Assembly (NCBI GenBank): GCA_903866285.1
Contig: CAIPMZ010000137.1
Location: forward strand, 1-23,111
Direction: 5' to 3'
DNA from: an uncultured bacterium
GTDB taxonomy: Bacteria; Patescibacteriota; Minisyncoccia; Moranbacterales; GWC2-37-73
DNA length: 23,111 nucleotides
The notes beneath the pieces were generated by a model. It was not told the origin of the DNA. It searched no databases and worked only from the letters and a program-made list of their open reading frames with translations. Both the position numbers and the translations under genes were made by a program. This document shows, piece after piece, positions 1-6,403 of this stretch. The first letter of the stretch is position 1. Every line of letters begins with the position of its first letter.

Positions 1-46
1 ATTCAAAATTCAAAATTGGAAATTCAAAATTAAAAACTGTAAAATA
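1..46. repeat. Degenerate AT-rich repeat before atpH (partial)
   Basis: Tandem variants of the word TTCAAAATT run almost to the atpH start codon. The window begins inside the spacer, so only one arm of a probable inverted repeat is visible. It matches the arm upstream of atpA (541-570). Confidence 0.6.
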
Positions 47-448
47 ATGAAAATATCCATCTCACAATATTCCCAAGCCTTACTAGACCTGACCGACGGA
101 AAATCGCAGCAGGAAATTTTAACTGTGACTCAAAAATTTGCCGAGCAACTCAAGGGTGATGGTCAGCTGAAAAACGCCGACAAGATTATGGAAAAATTTG
201 CTGATTTGTATAATAGTAAAAATGGAATAGTTGTGACCCAAGTCTGCGTTCGCAGAGATGTGTCACAGGATATTTTGAAAGAAATCGAAGAGTTTGTGCA
301 AAGAAAATATGGCGCCAAAAAGGTTGAGCTGAAAATTGTGATGGATGAAAATATCAAAGGCGGAATTATAATCAGAGTCGGCGACGAAGTTATGGATGCG
401 AGTATTGAAAAAAAATTAAATAAATTAAAGCAGGTTTTGATAAGTTAA
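47..448 (+). CDS. atpH: ATP synthase F1 subunit delta (short form)
   Basis: Delta (OSCP) is part of the peripheral stalk that ties the F1 head to the membrane stator. The C-terminal half shows the family signature: a VTQVCVRRDVS strand followed by KVELKIVMDENIKGGIIIRVGDE, with the typical GGxxxRVGD and a following 'DASIEKKLNKL' segment. At 133 residues it is clearly shorter than the usual 175-180, because the N-terminal helical domain is reduced; such short delta subunits fit a reduced CPR-type genome. It is the first gene of the visible part of the operon, so atpB, atpE and atpF probably lie upstream of the window. The ATG at 47 has no Shine-Dalgarno sequence and directly follows an AT-rich repeat. 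Confidence 0.9.
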   Translation: MKISISQYSQALLDLTDGKSQQEILTVTQKFAEQLKGDGQLKNADKIMEKFADLYNSKNGIVVTQVCVRRDVSQDILKEIEEFVQRKYGAKKVELKIVMDENIKGGIIIRVGDEVMDASIEKKLNKLKQVLIS

Positions 449-584
449 TAATTTCGAATTCTGAATTTCGAATTTCGAATAAAATCCGAATGAAATAATG
501 TTTCAAAATTAAAAAATTGAATCATTAAAAATTCATTCAAAATTCAAAATTGAAAATTCAAAATTTATATTAAATTTGAAATAT
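449..584. repeat. AT-rich degenerate inverted repeat, atpH-atpA spacer
   Basis: The left arm is made of GAATTTCGAAT-like words (about 453-481). The centre holds CCGAATGAAATAATG. The right arm is made of ATTCAAAATTGAAAATT-like words (about 530-570). The arms are roughly complementary to each other, and the right arm ends 15 bases before the atpA ATG. No conserved ribosome binding site is seen. Confidence 0.6.
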
Positions 585-2129
585 ATGAGCAACAAAGACT
601 TTATCGTCGAGCAATTGAAAAAACAAATTGAAGGCTTCAAGAATGAAGTGTCAACGGAAAAAGTTGGCAAGGTGATTGAGGTGGGAGATGGAATTGCCAG
701 AATTTCCGGACTTTCTGATTTGATGGCCAGCGAAATGGTACAATTCATTACGCGGACTAATGCGGACAAGACGCAGACCAATACGGACAATATTGTTTTT
801 GGAGTGGCTTTGAATTTGGAGGAGGATCAGGCTGGGGTGATGGTGCTTGGCGATTACACGGGCATCAAGGAAGGCGACGAAGTGAAAGCCACTGGCAAAG
901 TCCTTTCGATTCCAGTTTCGGACAAAATGATTGGACGCGTGATTGATCCCTTGGGAGTTGCAGTGGATGGCAAGGGCGATATTGTGGCGGAAAAATTTTA
1001 TCCGGTGGAGAAGATTGCCCCAGGCGTGATTACGCGTAAAGGCGTGCATCAACCAGTGCAAACTGGCATCAAAGCGATCGACGCGATGATTCCAATTGGT
1101 CGCGGACAACGCGAACTGATTATTGGTGACCGTCAAACAGGTAAGACTGCGATTGCGGTAGATACTATTATCAATCAGAAAGGTCAGCATATGAAATGTA
1201 TTTACGTAGCGATTGGTCAAAAGGAAAGTAAGATTGCGCGCATCGTGGGCGAATTGGAAAAGAAAGGCGCGATGGAATATACGACCGTGATTGTAGCTGG
1301 AGCTTCGGATAGCGCCGCCCTTTCGTTTATTGCGCCCTATTCAGGTTGCGCGCTAGGCGAATATTTTATGGACAAAGGCGAAGATGTCCTCGTAGTTTTT
1401 GATGATCTTTCTCGGCATGCTTGGGCTTATCGTCAAGTTTCTTTGATTTTAAAAAGGCCGCCAGGACGCGAAGCTTATCCGGGCGATGTTTTTTATTTGC
1501 ATTCGCGACTCTTAGAGCGCAGTGCTAAGCTCAATGAAGATTTTGGTGGCGGTTCAATGACGGCCCTGCCAATTATTGAAACTCAAGCTGGCGACGTTTC
1601 CGCTTATATTCCAACCAATGTAATTTCGATTACCGACGGCCAAATCTTTTTGGAATCAGATTTATTCTACAAGGGAATCCGTCCGGCCGTAAACGTGGGA
1701 CTTTCCGTTTCTCGCGTTGGAGGCTCAGCGCAAATTAAAGCGATGAAAAAAGTAGCTGGAAAAATGCGTTTGGAATTAGCACAGTTCCGTGAGCTGGAAG
1801 CGTTCTCCCAATTCGGCTCTGACCTGGATGAAAAAACTCGCGCTCAAATCGAACGCGGGCGAAGATCAGTAGAGGTTTTAAAGCAAGGTCAATACGAACC
1901 AATGGCAGTTGAGCACCAAGTGGCGATTTTATATGCGCTGACCAACGGTTTTATGGATGACGTAGAAGTTGCAGAAATTCGCAACTGGGAAAAAGATTTT
2001 CACAAATATCTCGATTCATCCGCCAAGGAAGTGATCACGCTGATTGCCGAGAAGAAAGAGTTGACCGAAGAAGTGGTGGTAGCATTGGAGAAAGCGATTC
2101 GTGATTATAAAGAAATCTATGCTAAATAA
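585..2129 (+). CDS. atpA: ATP synthase F1 subunit alpha
   Basis: The non-catalytic nucleotide-binding subunit of the F1 hexamer. Residues 1-100 form the N-terminal beta-barrel. The Walker A loop GDRQTGKT lies at 181-188, and the family-typical VFDDLSRHAWAYRQVSLILKRPPGREAYPGD region follows in the nucleotide-binding domain. With 514 residues it has normal family length. I start it at ATG 585 (MSNKDF), not at the in-frame TTG at 576, because the three residues in between belong to the repeat-derived spacer. One oddity is a 14-residue insert at residues 56-69 (TRTNADKTQTNTDN) where other alpha subunits have a short turn. It is encoded by a degenerate repeat of about 10 bases at 751-790. Confidence 0.97.
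   Translation: MSNKDFIVEQLKKQIEGFKNEVSTEKVGKVIEVGDGIARISGLSDLMASEMVQFITRTNADKTQTNTDNIVFGVALNLEEDQAGVMVLGDYTGIKEGDEVKATGKVLSIPVSDKMIGRVIDPLGVAVDGKGDIVAEKFYPVEKIAPGVITRKGVHQPVQTGIKAIDAMIPIGRGQRELIIGDRQTGKTAIAVDTIINQKGQHMKCIYVAIGQKESKIARIVGELEKKGAMEYTTVIVAGASDSAALSFIAPYSGCALGEYFMDKGEDVLVVFDDLSRHAWAYRQVSLILKRPPGREAYPGDVFYLHSRLLERSAKLNEDFGGGSMTALPIIETQAGDVSAYIPTNVISITDGQIFLESDLFYKGIRPAVNVGLSVSRVGGSAQIKAMKKVAGKMRLELAQFRELEAFSQFGSDLDEKTRAQIERGRRSVEVLKQGQYEPMAVEHQVAILYALTNGFMDDVEVAEIRNWEKDFHKYLDSSAKEVITLIAEKKELTEEVVVALEKAIRDYKEIYAK
751..790 (+). repeat. ~10-bp degenerate tandem repeat inside atpA
   Basis: Four blocks share a GCGGAC-type core: cgcggactaa, tgcggacaag, acgcagacca and atacggacaa. They encode an extra, Thr/Asn/Asp-rich peptide in the N-terminal beta-barrel of AtpA. 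Confidence 0.6.
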
Positions 2130-2303
2130 TCTTTAAAATAACCAAGATACAAGAAACAATAACCAAGCAAGTTTCAAATTCCAATATCCAAAAATACAAA
2201 AAGATTTGAATGTTTGAGTTTTGATTATTGTAACTTGTTTGTGATTTGTATCTTGGTGTTTGTATCTTTAGAAATTTTTTTAAAATTTAGTTATCGTAAG
2301 AAT
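2130..2303. repeat. AT-rich degenerate inverted repeat, atpA-atpG spacer
   Basis: The left arm has ATAACCAAGATACAAG-like words (2138-2170) and the right arm their complements, TTGTATCTTGGTGTTTGTAT (2247-2266). Between them are TTCCAATATCCAAAAATAC and GATTTGAATGTTTGAG. An open frame through the right arm adds 30 implausible residues before the true atpG start. Confidence 0.65.
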
Positions 2304-3263
2304 ATGGCTAACAGCAAAGACATTCGTCGTCGAATAAAATCAATCAGTTCTACCAAAAAAATCACCAAAGCGATGGAGATGGTTTCGGCTGCGAAAATGC
2401 GCCGGGCGATAGCGAGCGTACTGGCAATCCGGCCTTATGCGCATGCAGCTTGGAGTGTGCTGACAAATTTGTCTAAGGCTTTTGAAGAATTTTCCGGCTT
2501 TGGTTTTTTGGAGATTCGGCCCGTGGAAAATGTGCTGATGATTGTCGTAACTTCTAATCGCGGACTTTGCGGATCTTTTAATACCCAAATTGCTAAGAAA
2601 ATTAAAGAAGAGATTGCTAATCCAGCGAAATTGAGAATTAATCGAATCGGAAATAAAAAAATTCAATCAGCCTTGGCTGACCAAGACCTAGTTGTTGATT
2701 TCATTACGATTGGAAAAAAAGGTGAAGCGATGGTGAGAAAAACTGGAAAAAATATTATCGCCGCTTTTTCCGATGGCGCCAGTTTTGCAGTCGCGGGTGA
2801 CATTAAACCGCTTTCGAAAATTGTAATGGAAGCGTATTTAGCGAAAAAATATGATAAAGTGGTTATTGTTTATACGGACTACGTTAGCGCTGTAACCCAA
2901 CAAACTCGCATTCGCCAAATTCTACCAATTTCGAAAATCGACATCGAAAAACAAATTGCCGAGATGGATGTGGTAGCAAAGCAATATGGACTCGTTGGGC
3001 CAAAGGTTGAGTATAAGGTTGAGCCAAGTCCCCAGGAAGTTTTGGAATTTATTTTCCCGCGTTTGATTGAGATGCAGCTTTTCCATGCCGTTCTTGAAGC
3101 TAGCGCCTCCGAACACAGCGCCCGCATGGTCGCCATGAAAAGTGCTACCGACGCTGCCGGCGAGATGGCTGAAGATTTGACCCTAGCGTATAATCAGATC
3201 AGGCAAGGCAAGATTACCCAGGAAATTGCGGAGATTTCAGCAGGGAGGGCGGCCCTGGAATAG
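2304..3263 (+). CDS. atpG: ATP synthase F1 subunit gamma
   Basis: The central rotating shaft of F1. The N-terminus MANSKDIRRRIKSISSTKKI followed by TKAMEMVSAAKMRRA is the classic gamma N-terminal helix. The Rossmann-like core has VTSNRGLCGSFNTQ, and the C-terminal helix carries ASEHSARMVAMKSATDAAGEM. The length is 319 residues, a little over the usual 285-295, with extra sequence around residues 115-135. The reading frame is open back to 2214, but those 30 residues come from the inverted-repeat spacer. ATG 2304 gives the standard gamma N-terminus. No Shine-Dalgarno sequence is visible. It lies between atpA and atpD in the standard order, but about 880 bases separate it from atpD. Confidence 0.96.
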   Translation: MANSKDIRRRIKSISSTKKITKAMEMVSAAKMRRAIASVLAIRPYAHAAWSVLTNLSKAFEEFSGFGFLEIRPVENVLMIVVTSNRGLCGSFNTQIAKKIKEEIANPAKLRINRIGNKKIQSALADQDLVVDFITIGKKGEAMVRKTGKNIIAAFSDGASFAVAGDIKPLSKIVMEAYLAKKYDKVVIVYTDYVSAVTQQTRIRQILPISKIDIEKQIAEMDVVAKQYGLVGPKVEYKVEPSPQEVLEFIFPRLIEMQLFHAVLEASASEHSARMVAMKSATDAAGEMAEDLTLAYNQIRQGKITQEIAEISAGRAALE

Positions 3264-3410
3264 AGGAACCTACGAAAGTACGAATCAAGTACAAAATTAC
3301 AAAAATACAAAAGGAATGCAGTGAAACTTTTTGTACTTTTGTACTTTTGCCTGCCTGTCCGGTAGGCAGGTAAAATTTTTGTAATTTCGTAGGGAGTCGA
3401 AGATCTTGTT
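3264..3410. repeat. Degenerate inverted repeat downstream of atpG
   Basis: The left arm has CTACGAAAGTACGAATCAAG and AAAATTACAAAAATAC (3271-3307). The right arm has TTGTACTTTTGTAC and TTTTTGTAATTTCGTAG (about 3331-3391), complementary to the left. A separate GC-rich palindrome sits inside the right arm. Confidence 0.6.
3350..3370. repeat. Short GC-rich palindrome (CCTGCCT/AGGCAGG)
   Basis: CCTGCCT (3350-3356) and AGGCAGG (3364-3370) are exact inverted repeats around GTCCGGT. Its GC content stands out sharply from the AT-rich spacer, which suggests a mobile or dispersed palindrome that inserted into the older repeat. Confidence 0.55.
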
Positions 3411-3440
3411 CAATCTTTAATTTGAAAAAGTTAAAGATTG
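3411..3440. repeat. Perfect 10-bp inverted repeat
   Basis: CAATCTTTAA (3411-3420) and TTAAAGATTG (3431-3440) flank a 10-base loop. No T-run follows, so it is a hairpin rather than a typical terminator. It may stabilise or help process the 3' end of the atpG message. Confidence 0.5.
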
Positions 3441-3489
3441 ATAGCACCTTTGAAATTCAGTTGTCGAAAAGGCACCAAGATAGGTGAAT

Positions 3490-3527
3490 AAAAAAATCGC
3501 CCATCATGAATATCATGAAAGGCGATT
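3490..3527 (-). terminator. Intrinsic terminator of the antisense membrane-protein gene
   Basis: Read on the minus strand: stem AATCGCC/GGCGATT (3495-3501 with 3521-3527), an inner TCATGA/TCATGA stem with an ATA loop, then a T-run (the A-run at 3490-3496 on the plus strand). It lies 13 bases after the stop codon. Confidence 0.8.
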
Positions 3528-3539
3528 GCTGAGAGTTGC

Positions 3540-3740
3540 TCATTCTAAATCAAGAAGCAGATTGACTATATAGAATGCGCTCGCAACAGCATACTCTGTC
3601 GCGATTCCAACCATGAGTGCTGCCAGGATATAAATTACTATCCCTGGGTTCATGGTTGCGTAATAGATTGAAATTCCAGATAGCGCCGCAAAAATTGCCG
3701 CTGTTATGGACAATAGGGCAAGAACTTTAAACTCTTTCAT
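3540..3740 (-). CDS. Small two-helix membrane protein, function unknown
   Basis: A 66-residue hydrophobic protein with two predicted membrane segments (about residues 6-27 and 33-60) joined by a short YYATMNPG turn. I recognise no family. It is certainly a gene: a consensus promoter (3797-3825), a strong AAGGAG ribosome binding site six bases before the ATG, and an intrinsic terminator just after the stop. It runs against the ATP synthase operon, between atpG and atpD. The strong Shine-Dalgarno site contrasts with the atp genes, which lack one, and suggests different ancestry or high independent expression. A role linked to ATP synthase or the membrane potential is possible from position alone; it could equally be an unrelated passenger gene. 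Confidence 0.8.
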   Translation of the reverse strand: MKEFKVLALLSITAAIFAALSGISIYYATMNPGIVIYILAALMVGIATEYAVASAFYIVNLLLDLE

Positions 3741-3746
3741 GGGTAA

Positions 3747-3752
3747 CTCCTT
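3747..3752 (-). promoter_or_regulatory. Strong ribosome binding site AAGGAG
   Basis: Minus-strand AAGGAG six bases before the ATG at 3740. It fixes the start of the two-helix membrane protein and is one of only two clear Shine-Dalgarno sites in the window. Confidence 0.85.
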
Positions 3753-3796
3753 GTTTAGGGACTATTAGAAAATTTGTTGATTTTTACCAACTTTAA

Positions 3797-3825
3797 ATTA
3801 TACACCTAAAACACGGTATTGTCAA
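3797..3825 (-). promoter_or_regulatory. Perfect consensus sigma-70-type promoter
   Basis: On the minus strand TTGACA (3820-3825) is followed by a 17-base spacer and TATAAT (3797-3802), a full match to the housekeeping consensus. Transcription should start near 3790 and give a leader of about 50 bases. Confidence 0.9.
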
Positions 3826-3867
3826 GCATGCAAAGCTAACTACGACAACGTGCCACGGCCGCTCGAA

Positions 3868-3915
3868 ATTCTTGCTCTGTTTATGGCTTGAGAAAGCCAC
3901 GGACAGAGGAAGAAT
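3868..3915 (+). other. RNA-like hairpin with GAGA (GNRA) tetraloop
   Basis: Three stems stack in register: ATTCTT/AAGAAT, CTCTGT/ACAGAG and GGCTT/AAGCC. They are separated by a G-G mismatch and a symmetric 4x4 internal loop (TTAT/ACGG), and are capped by the GNRA loop GAGA at 3890-3893. The GNRA loop exists only on plus-strand RNA, so it may be a structured element in the atpG-atpD message. Confidence 0.5.
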
Positions 3916-3934
3916 CTTGAGGAAAATAACCAAG

Positions 3935-4143
3935 ACACAAGATACAAGAGTAGTTTTGAAATAACCAAGATACAAGATACAATAACCAAACAAAACTCAA
4001 TAATCAAAACTCAAACATTCAAACCTTTTGGATTTTTGGATATTGGAATTTGAATTTTGTTTGATGTTTGTTTCTTGGTGTTTGTATCTTTGCGTAAATA
4101 ATATTTTTTAACTAAAATTTTAATTAAAACTTAATAAAACATT
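3935..4143. repeat. AT-rich degenerate inverted repeat upstream of atpD
   Basis: The left arm repeats ATAACCAAGATACAAGATAC (about 3934-3990). The right arm has the complementary TTTCTTGGTGTTTGTATCTT (4070-4092). The centre holds AACATTCAAACC and a TTTTGGATTTTTGGATATTG run. The words match those of the atpA-atpG spacer. The last 50 bases before atpD are plain AT-rich sequence without a ribosome binding site. Confidence 0.65.
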
Positions 4144-5568
4144 ATGAGTAAAAACATCGGAAAAATAATCCAAATCATCGGCCCGGTTGTCGACGTGCAA
4201 TTTGAGGGCAAGTTGCCGGAAATTTATAACGCGCTGGAAATAAATCTTGATTTCGATCAGGAAACCGAGCAAGGGACTAAGTCCCCAATTGGGGACTCAG
4301 TCCCTAAGAAGTTGGTTTTGGAGGCTCATCAACACACGGGCTCTGGAAAAGTGCGAGCGGTGGCAATGGGCGCAACGGATGGACTGCGTCGCGGGATGGA
4401 AGTTGTCGACACGGGCGCGCCAATTCAAGTTCCGGTGGGACAAGAAACCTTGGGACGCATGTTTAATCTTTTGGGCGAGGCGATTGATGGCAAGCCGAAT
4501 TTAGTAAATCCAAAGAAAGATCCAATTCACCGCGAGGCGCCGAAATTTTCGGAGCAGTCAACCGAAGCGGAAATTTTCGAAACCGGGATTAAAGTTATCG
4601 ACTTGATTTGTCCTTTCGTGAAAGGTGGAAAAGTTGGACTTTTTGGTGGCGCTGGCGTAGGCAAGACGGTGGTGATTCAAGAACTGATTCGCAACATTGC
4701 GCAAGAGCACGGTGGCTTTTCGGTGTTTGCGGGCGTGGGGGAACGCACGCGCGAAGGCAATGACCTTTTTCATGAAATGAGAGAATCAGGCGTGTTGGAT
4801 AAAACAACTTTAGTGTTCGGGCAAATGAACGAACCGCCAGGAGCTCGTCAACGGGTGGCGCTTTCAGCTTTGACGATGGCAGAATATTTTCGAGATAAGG
4901 AAAATAAAGATGTGCTACTTTTCGTAGATAACATTTTTCGTTTCACGCAGGCCGGCTCGGAAGTGTCAGCGCTGTTGGGACGCATTCCCTCAGCGGTAGG
5001 TTACCAACCAACCTTAGCGGAAGAAATGGGAAAACTTCAGGAACGAATTACTTCAACTAAAAATGGTTCAATTACTTCCGTGCAAGCCGTTTATGTGCCG
5101 GCCGATGACCTAACTGATCCAGCGCCAGCGACGACTTTCGGACATCTCGATTCAACGGTCGTGCTTTCGCGCGGACTTTCTGAACTTGGAATTTATCCAG
5201 CGGTTGATCCCTTGGATTCAAGCTCTACCATTCTTGATCCGAATATTGTCGGCGATGAGCATTACAACGTGGCTCGCGGAGTCCAGAGAGTTTTACAAAA
5301 ATACAAAGATTTACAAGATATTATCGCGATTTTGGGGATGGAAGAACTTTCTGACGAAGATAAAGTTACCGTCGCGCGCGCCCGCAAAATTCAGAAATAT
5401 CTTTCCCAACCATTTTTCGTTGCTGAACAATTTACCGGCGCCCCTGGGAAATATGTAAAACTTTCTGACACAATCAGAGGCTTTAAAATGATTCTCGATG
5501 GACAGTTGGATGAAGTGGCGGAGCAAGACTTTTATATGAAAGGAAGCATTGACGAAATTAAAAAGTAA
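4144..5568 (+). CDS. atpD: ATP synthase F1 subunit beta (catalytic)
   Basis: The catalytic subunit of F1. It has Walker A GGAGVGKT, the VFAGVGERTREGNDLF segment with the general-base Glu, the Walker B segment DVLLFVDNIFRFTQAGSEVS, and the GYQPTLAEEMG and PADDLTDPAPATTF regions, all intact. The length is 474 residues, normal for the family. The N-terminal barrel carries an extra stretch (about residues 36-55) with QGTKSPIGDSVPK where close homologues go directly from NALEI to the KLVLE strand. This insert is encoded by a nested palindrome (4272-4305). It follows atpG after an 880-base interruption, and no Shine-Dalgarno site is seen. Confidence 0.97.
   Translation: MSKNIGKIIQIIGPVVDVQFEGKLPEIYNALEINLDFDQETEQGTKSPIGDSVPKKLVLEAHQHTGSGKVRAVAMGATDGLRRGMEVVDTGAPIQVPVGQETLGRMFNLLGEAIDGKPNLVNPKKDPIHREAPKFSEQSTEAEIFETGIKVIDLICPFVKGGKVGLFGGAGVGKTVVIQELIRNIAQEHGGFSVFAGVGERTREGNDLFHEMRESGVLDKTTLVFGQMNEPPGARQRVALSALTMAEYFRDKENKDVLLFVDNIFRFTQAGSEVSALLGRIPSAVGYQPTLAEEMGKLQERITSTKNGSITSVQAVYVPADDLTDPAPATTFGHLDSTVVLSRGLSELGIYPAVDPLDSSSTILDPNIVGDEHYNVARGVQRVLQKYKDLQDIIAILGMEELSDEDKVTVARARKIQKYLSQPFFVAEQFTGAPGKYVKLSDTIRGFKMILDGQLDEVAEQDFYMKGSIDEIKK
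4272..4305 (+). repeat. Nested palindrome inserted in frame in atpD
   Basis: AGGGACTAAGTCCCC (4272-4286) and GGGGACTCAGTCCCT (4291-4305) are inverted repeats (14 of 15) around AATT. Each arm is itself palindromic (GGGACT..AGTCCC). It encodes extra residues in the beta-barrel domain. The architecture matches the intergenic palindromes at 10622-10652 and 17457-17491. Confidence 0.75.
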
Positions 5569-5708
5569 AAATTTTTAATTTCGTAATTTACAATTACCAA
5601 TGATCAATTTCCAATAAAATCTCAATGAATTAATTTCCAATTCGCCGGATGGCGAAGAAAATTGAAAATTCAATGAAAATTGTGAATTGAAAATTGAAAA
5701 TTAATTTT
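5569..5708. repeat. AT-rich degenerate inverted repeat, atpD-atpC spacer
   Basis: The left arm has ATTTACAATTACCAATGATC and AATTTCCAAT words, the right arm AATTGAAAATTCAATGAAAA-like words ending at the atpC start. A compact hairpin, TTCGCC-GGAT-GGCGAA (5641-5656), marks the middle. Confidence 0.65.
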
Positions 5709-6146
5709 ATGAGCTTACGAATAAAATTTAAAATCGTTACTCCCGAAAAAAACTTGTTCGAACAGGAAATCGATCAGGTGACTTTGCCGGTTTCGGATGG
5801 GCAAGTGACTATTCTGCCTGGGCATCGGAGCTATATTGCATCGCTCAAACCTGGCGAGATTATGATTAAGGTTGGAGGTGTGGAAACGCTGTTGGCAACC
5901 TCAGGTGGCTTTTTAGAATTTAATGATAACAGCTTGGTGGTCTTGGCTGATACGGCTGAAGTGGCTGGCGAAATTGATTTGGCGCGCGCTGAGCAGGCTG
6001 TAAAAAGAGCTGAGCAACTTAAACATGAAAAAGTTTCTCTCGGTGAACAGGAGTATGCGCGCGTGGCTGCCGCCATCGAAAAAGAAATCGCCCGCGTGCG
6101 GGTCGCGAGGAAACATCATAGCAGACATAATCTTAAGATAGACTAA
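5709..6146 (+). CDS. atpC: ATP synthase F1 subunit epsilon
   Basis: The rotor foot subunit, which contacts gamma and the c-ring and can inhibit hydrolysis. The N-terminal beta-sandwich (about residues 1-88) has the family pattern FKIVTPEKNLFEQEIDQVTLPV followed by DGQVTILPGHRSYIASLKPGE. The C-terminal helical hairpin is present (about 90-140: DLARAEQAVKRAEQLKHEK and following). The length of 145 residues is normal. I start it at ATG 5709 (MSLRIKF); the in-frame TTG at 5694 lies inside the repeat spacer. It is the last ATP synthase gene, 257 bases before the hydrogenase-like cluster on the same strand. Confidence 0.94.
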   Translation: MSLRIKFKIVTPEKNLFEQEIDQVTLPVSDGQVTILPGHRSYIASLKPGEIMIKVGGVETLLATSGGFLEFNDNSLVVLADTAEVAGEIDLARAEQAVKRAEQLKHEKVSLGEQEYARVAAAIEKEIARVRVARKHHSRHNLKID

Positions 6147-6178
6147 TTTTAATGTTGCTGGATTTTTAATATGGAGTA

Positions 6179-6330
6179 GTGATTCAGATTTAGTTTTTAA
6201 TGTCTAATGACTAAATCCTAATGACTAATAAATGACTTAAATCCAAATTTTCAAACTTTGAGTTTGAGATTTGGGATTTTATTAGATATTAGAAATTTGA
6301 CATTAGGATTTTTGGGCAAGCTCTTGCCAA
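6179..6330. repeat. Degenerate inverted repeat, atpC to hyfI-like spacer
   Basis: The left arm has TTAATGTCTAATGACTAAAT and CCTAATGACTAATAAATGAC. The right arm has TTAGATATTAGAAATTTGAC and ATTAGGATTTTTG. The inner words AAATCCAAATTTTCAAAC and GTTTGAGATTTGGGATTT are also complementary. A small palindrome, GGCAAGCTCTTGCC, ends the region (6315-6328). The remaining 70 bases to the next ATG show no clear promoter or ribosome binding site. Confidence 0.6.
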
Positions 6331-6403
6331 AATTGAAAATATCAAGCAGAATAGATAACATTACAAGCTAAGACGTATAAATATCAAGTTTTAACTACCT
6401 TTT

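Noticed and set aside
651..1220. 189-residue minus-strand reading frame
   Set aside because: It lies wholly inside atpA on the opposite strand and has no family resemblance; a shadow frame.
2214..2303. Longer N-terminus of atpG
   Set aside because: The 30 extra residues are encoded by the right arm of the inverted-repeat spacer; ATG 2304 gives the standard gamma start.
3935..4100. CRISPR-like repeats in the spacers
   Set aside because: The words are degenerate and adjacent, with no constant repeat-spacer period and no cas genes.
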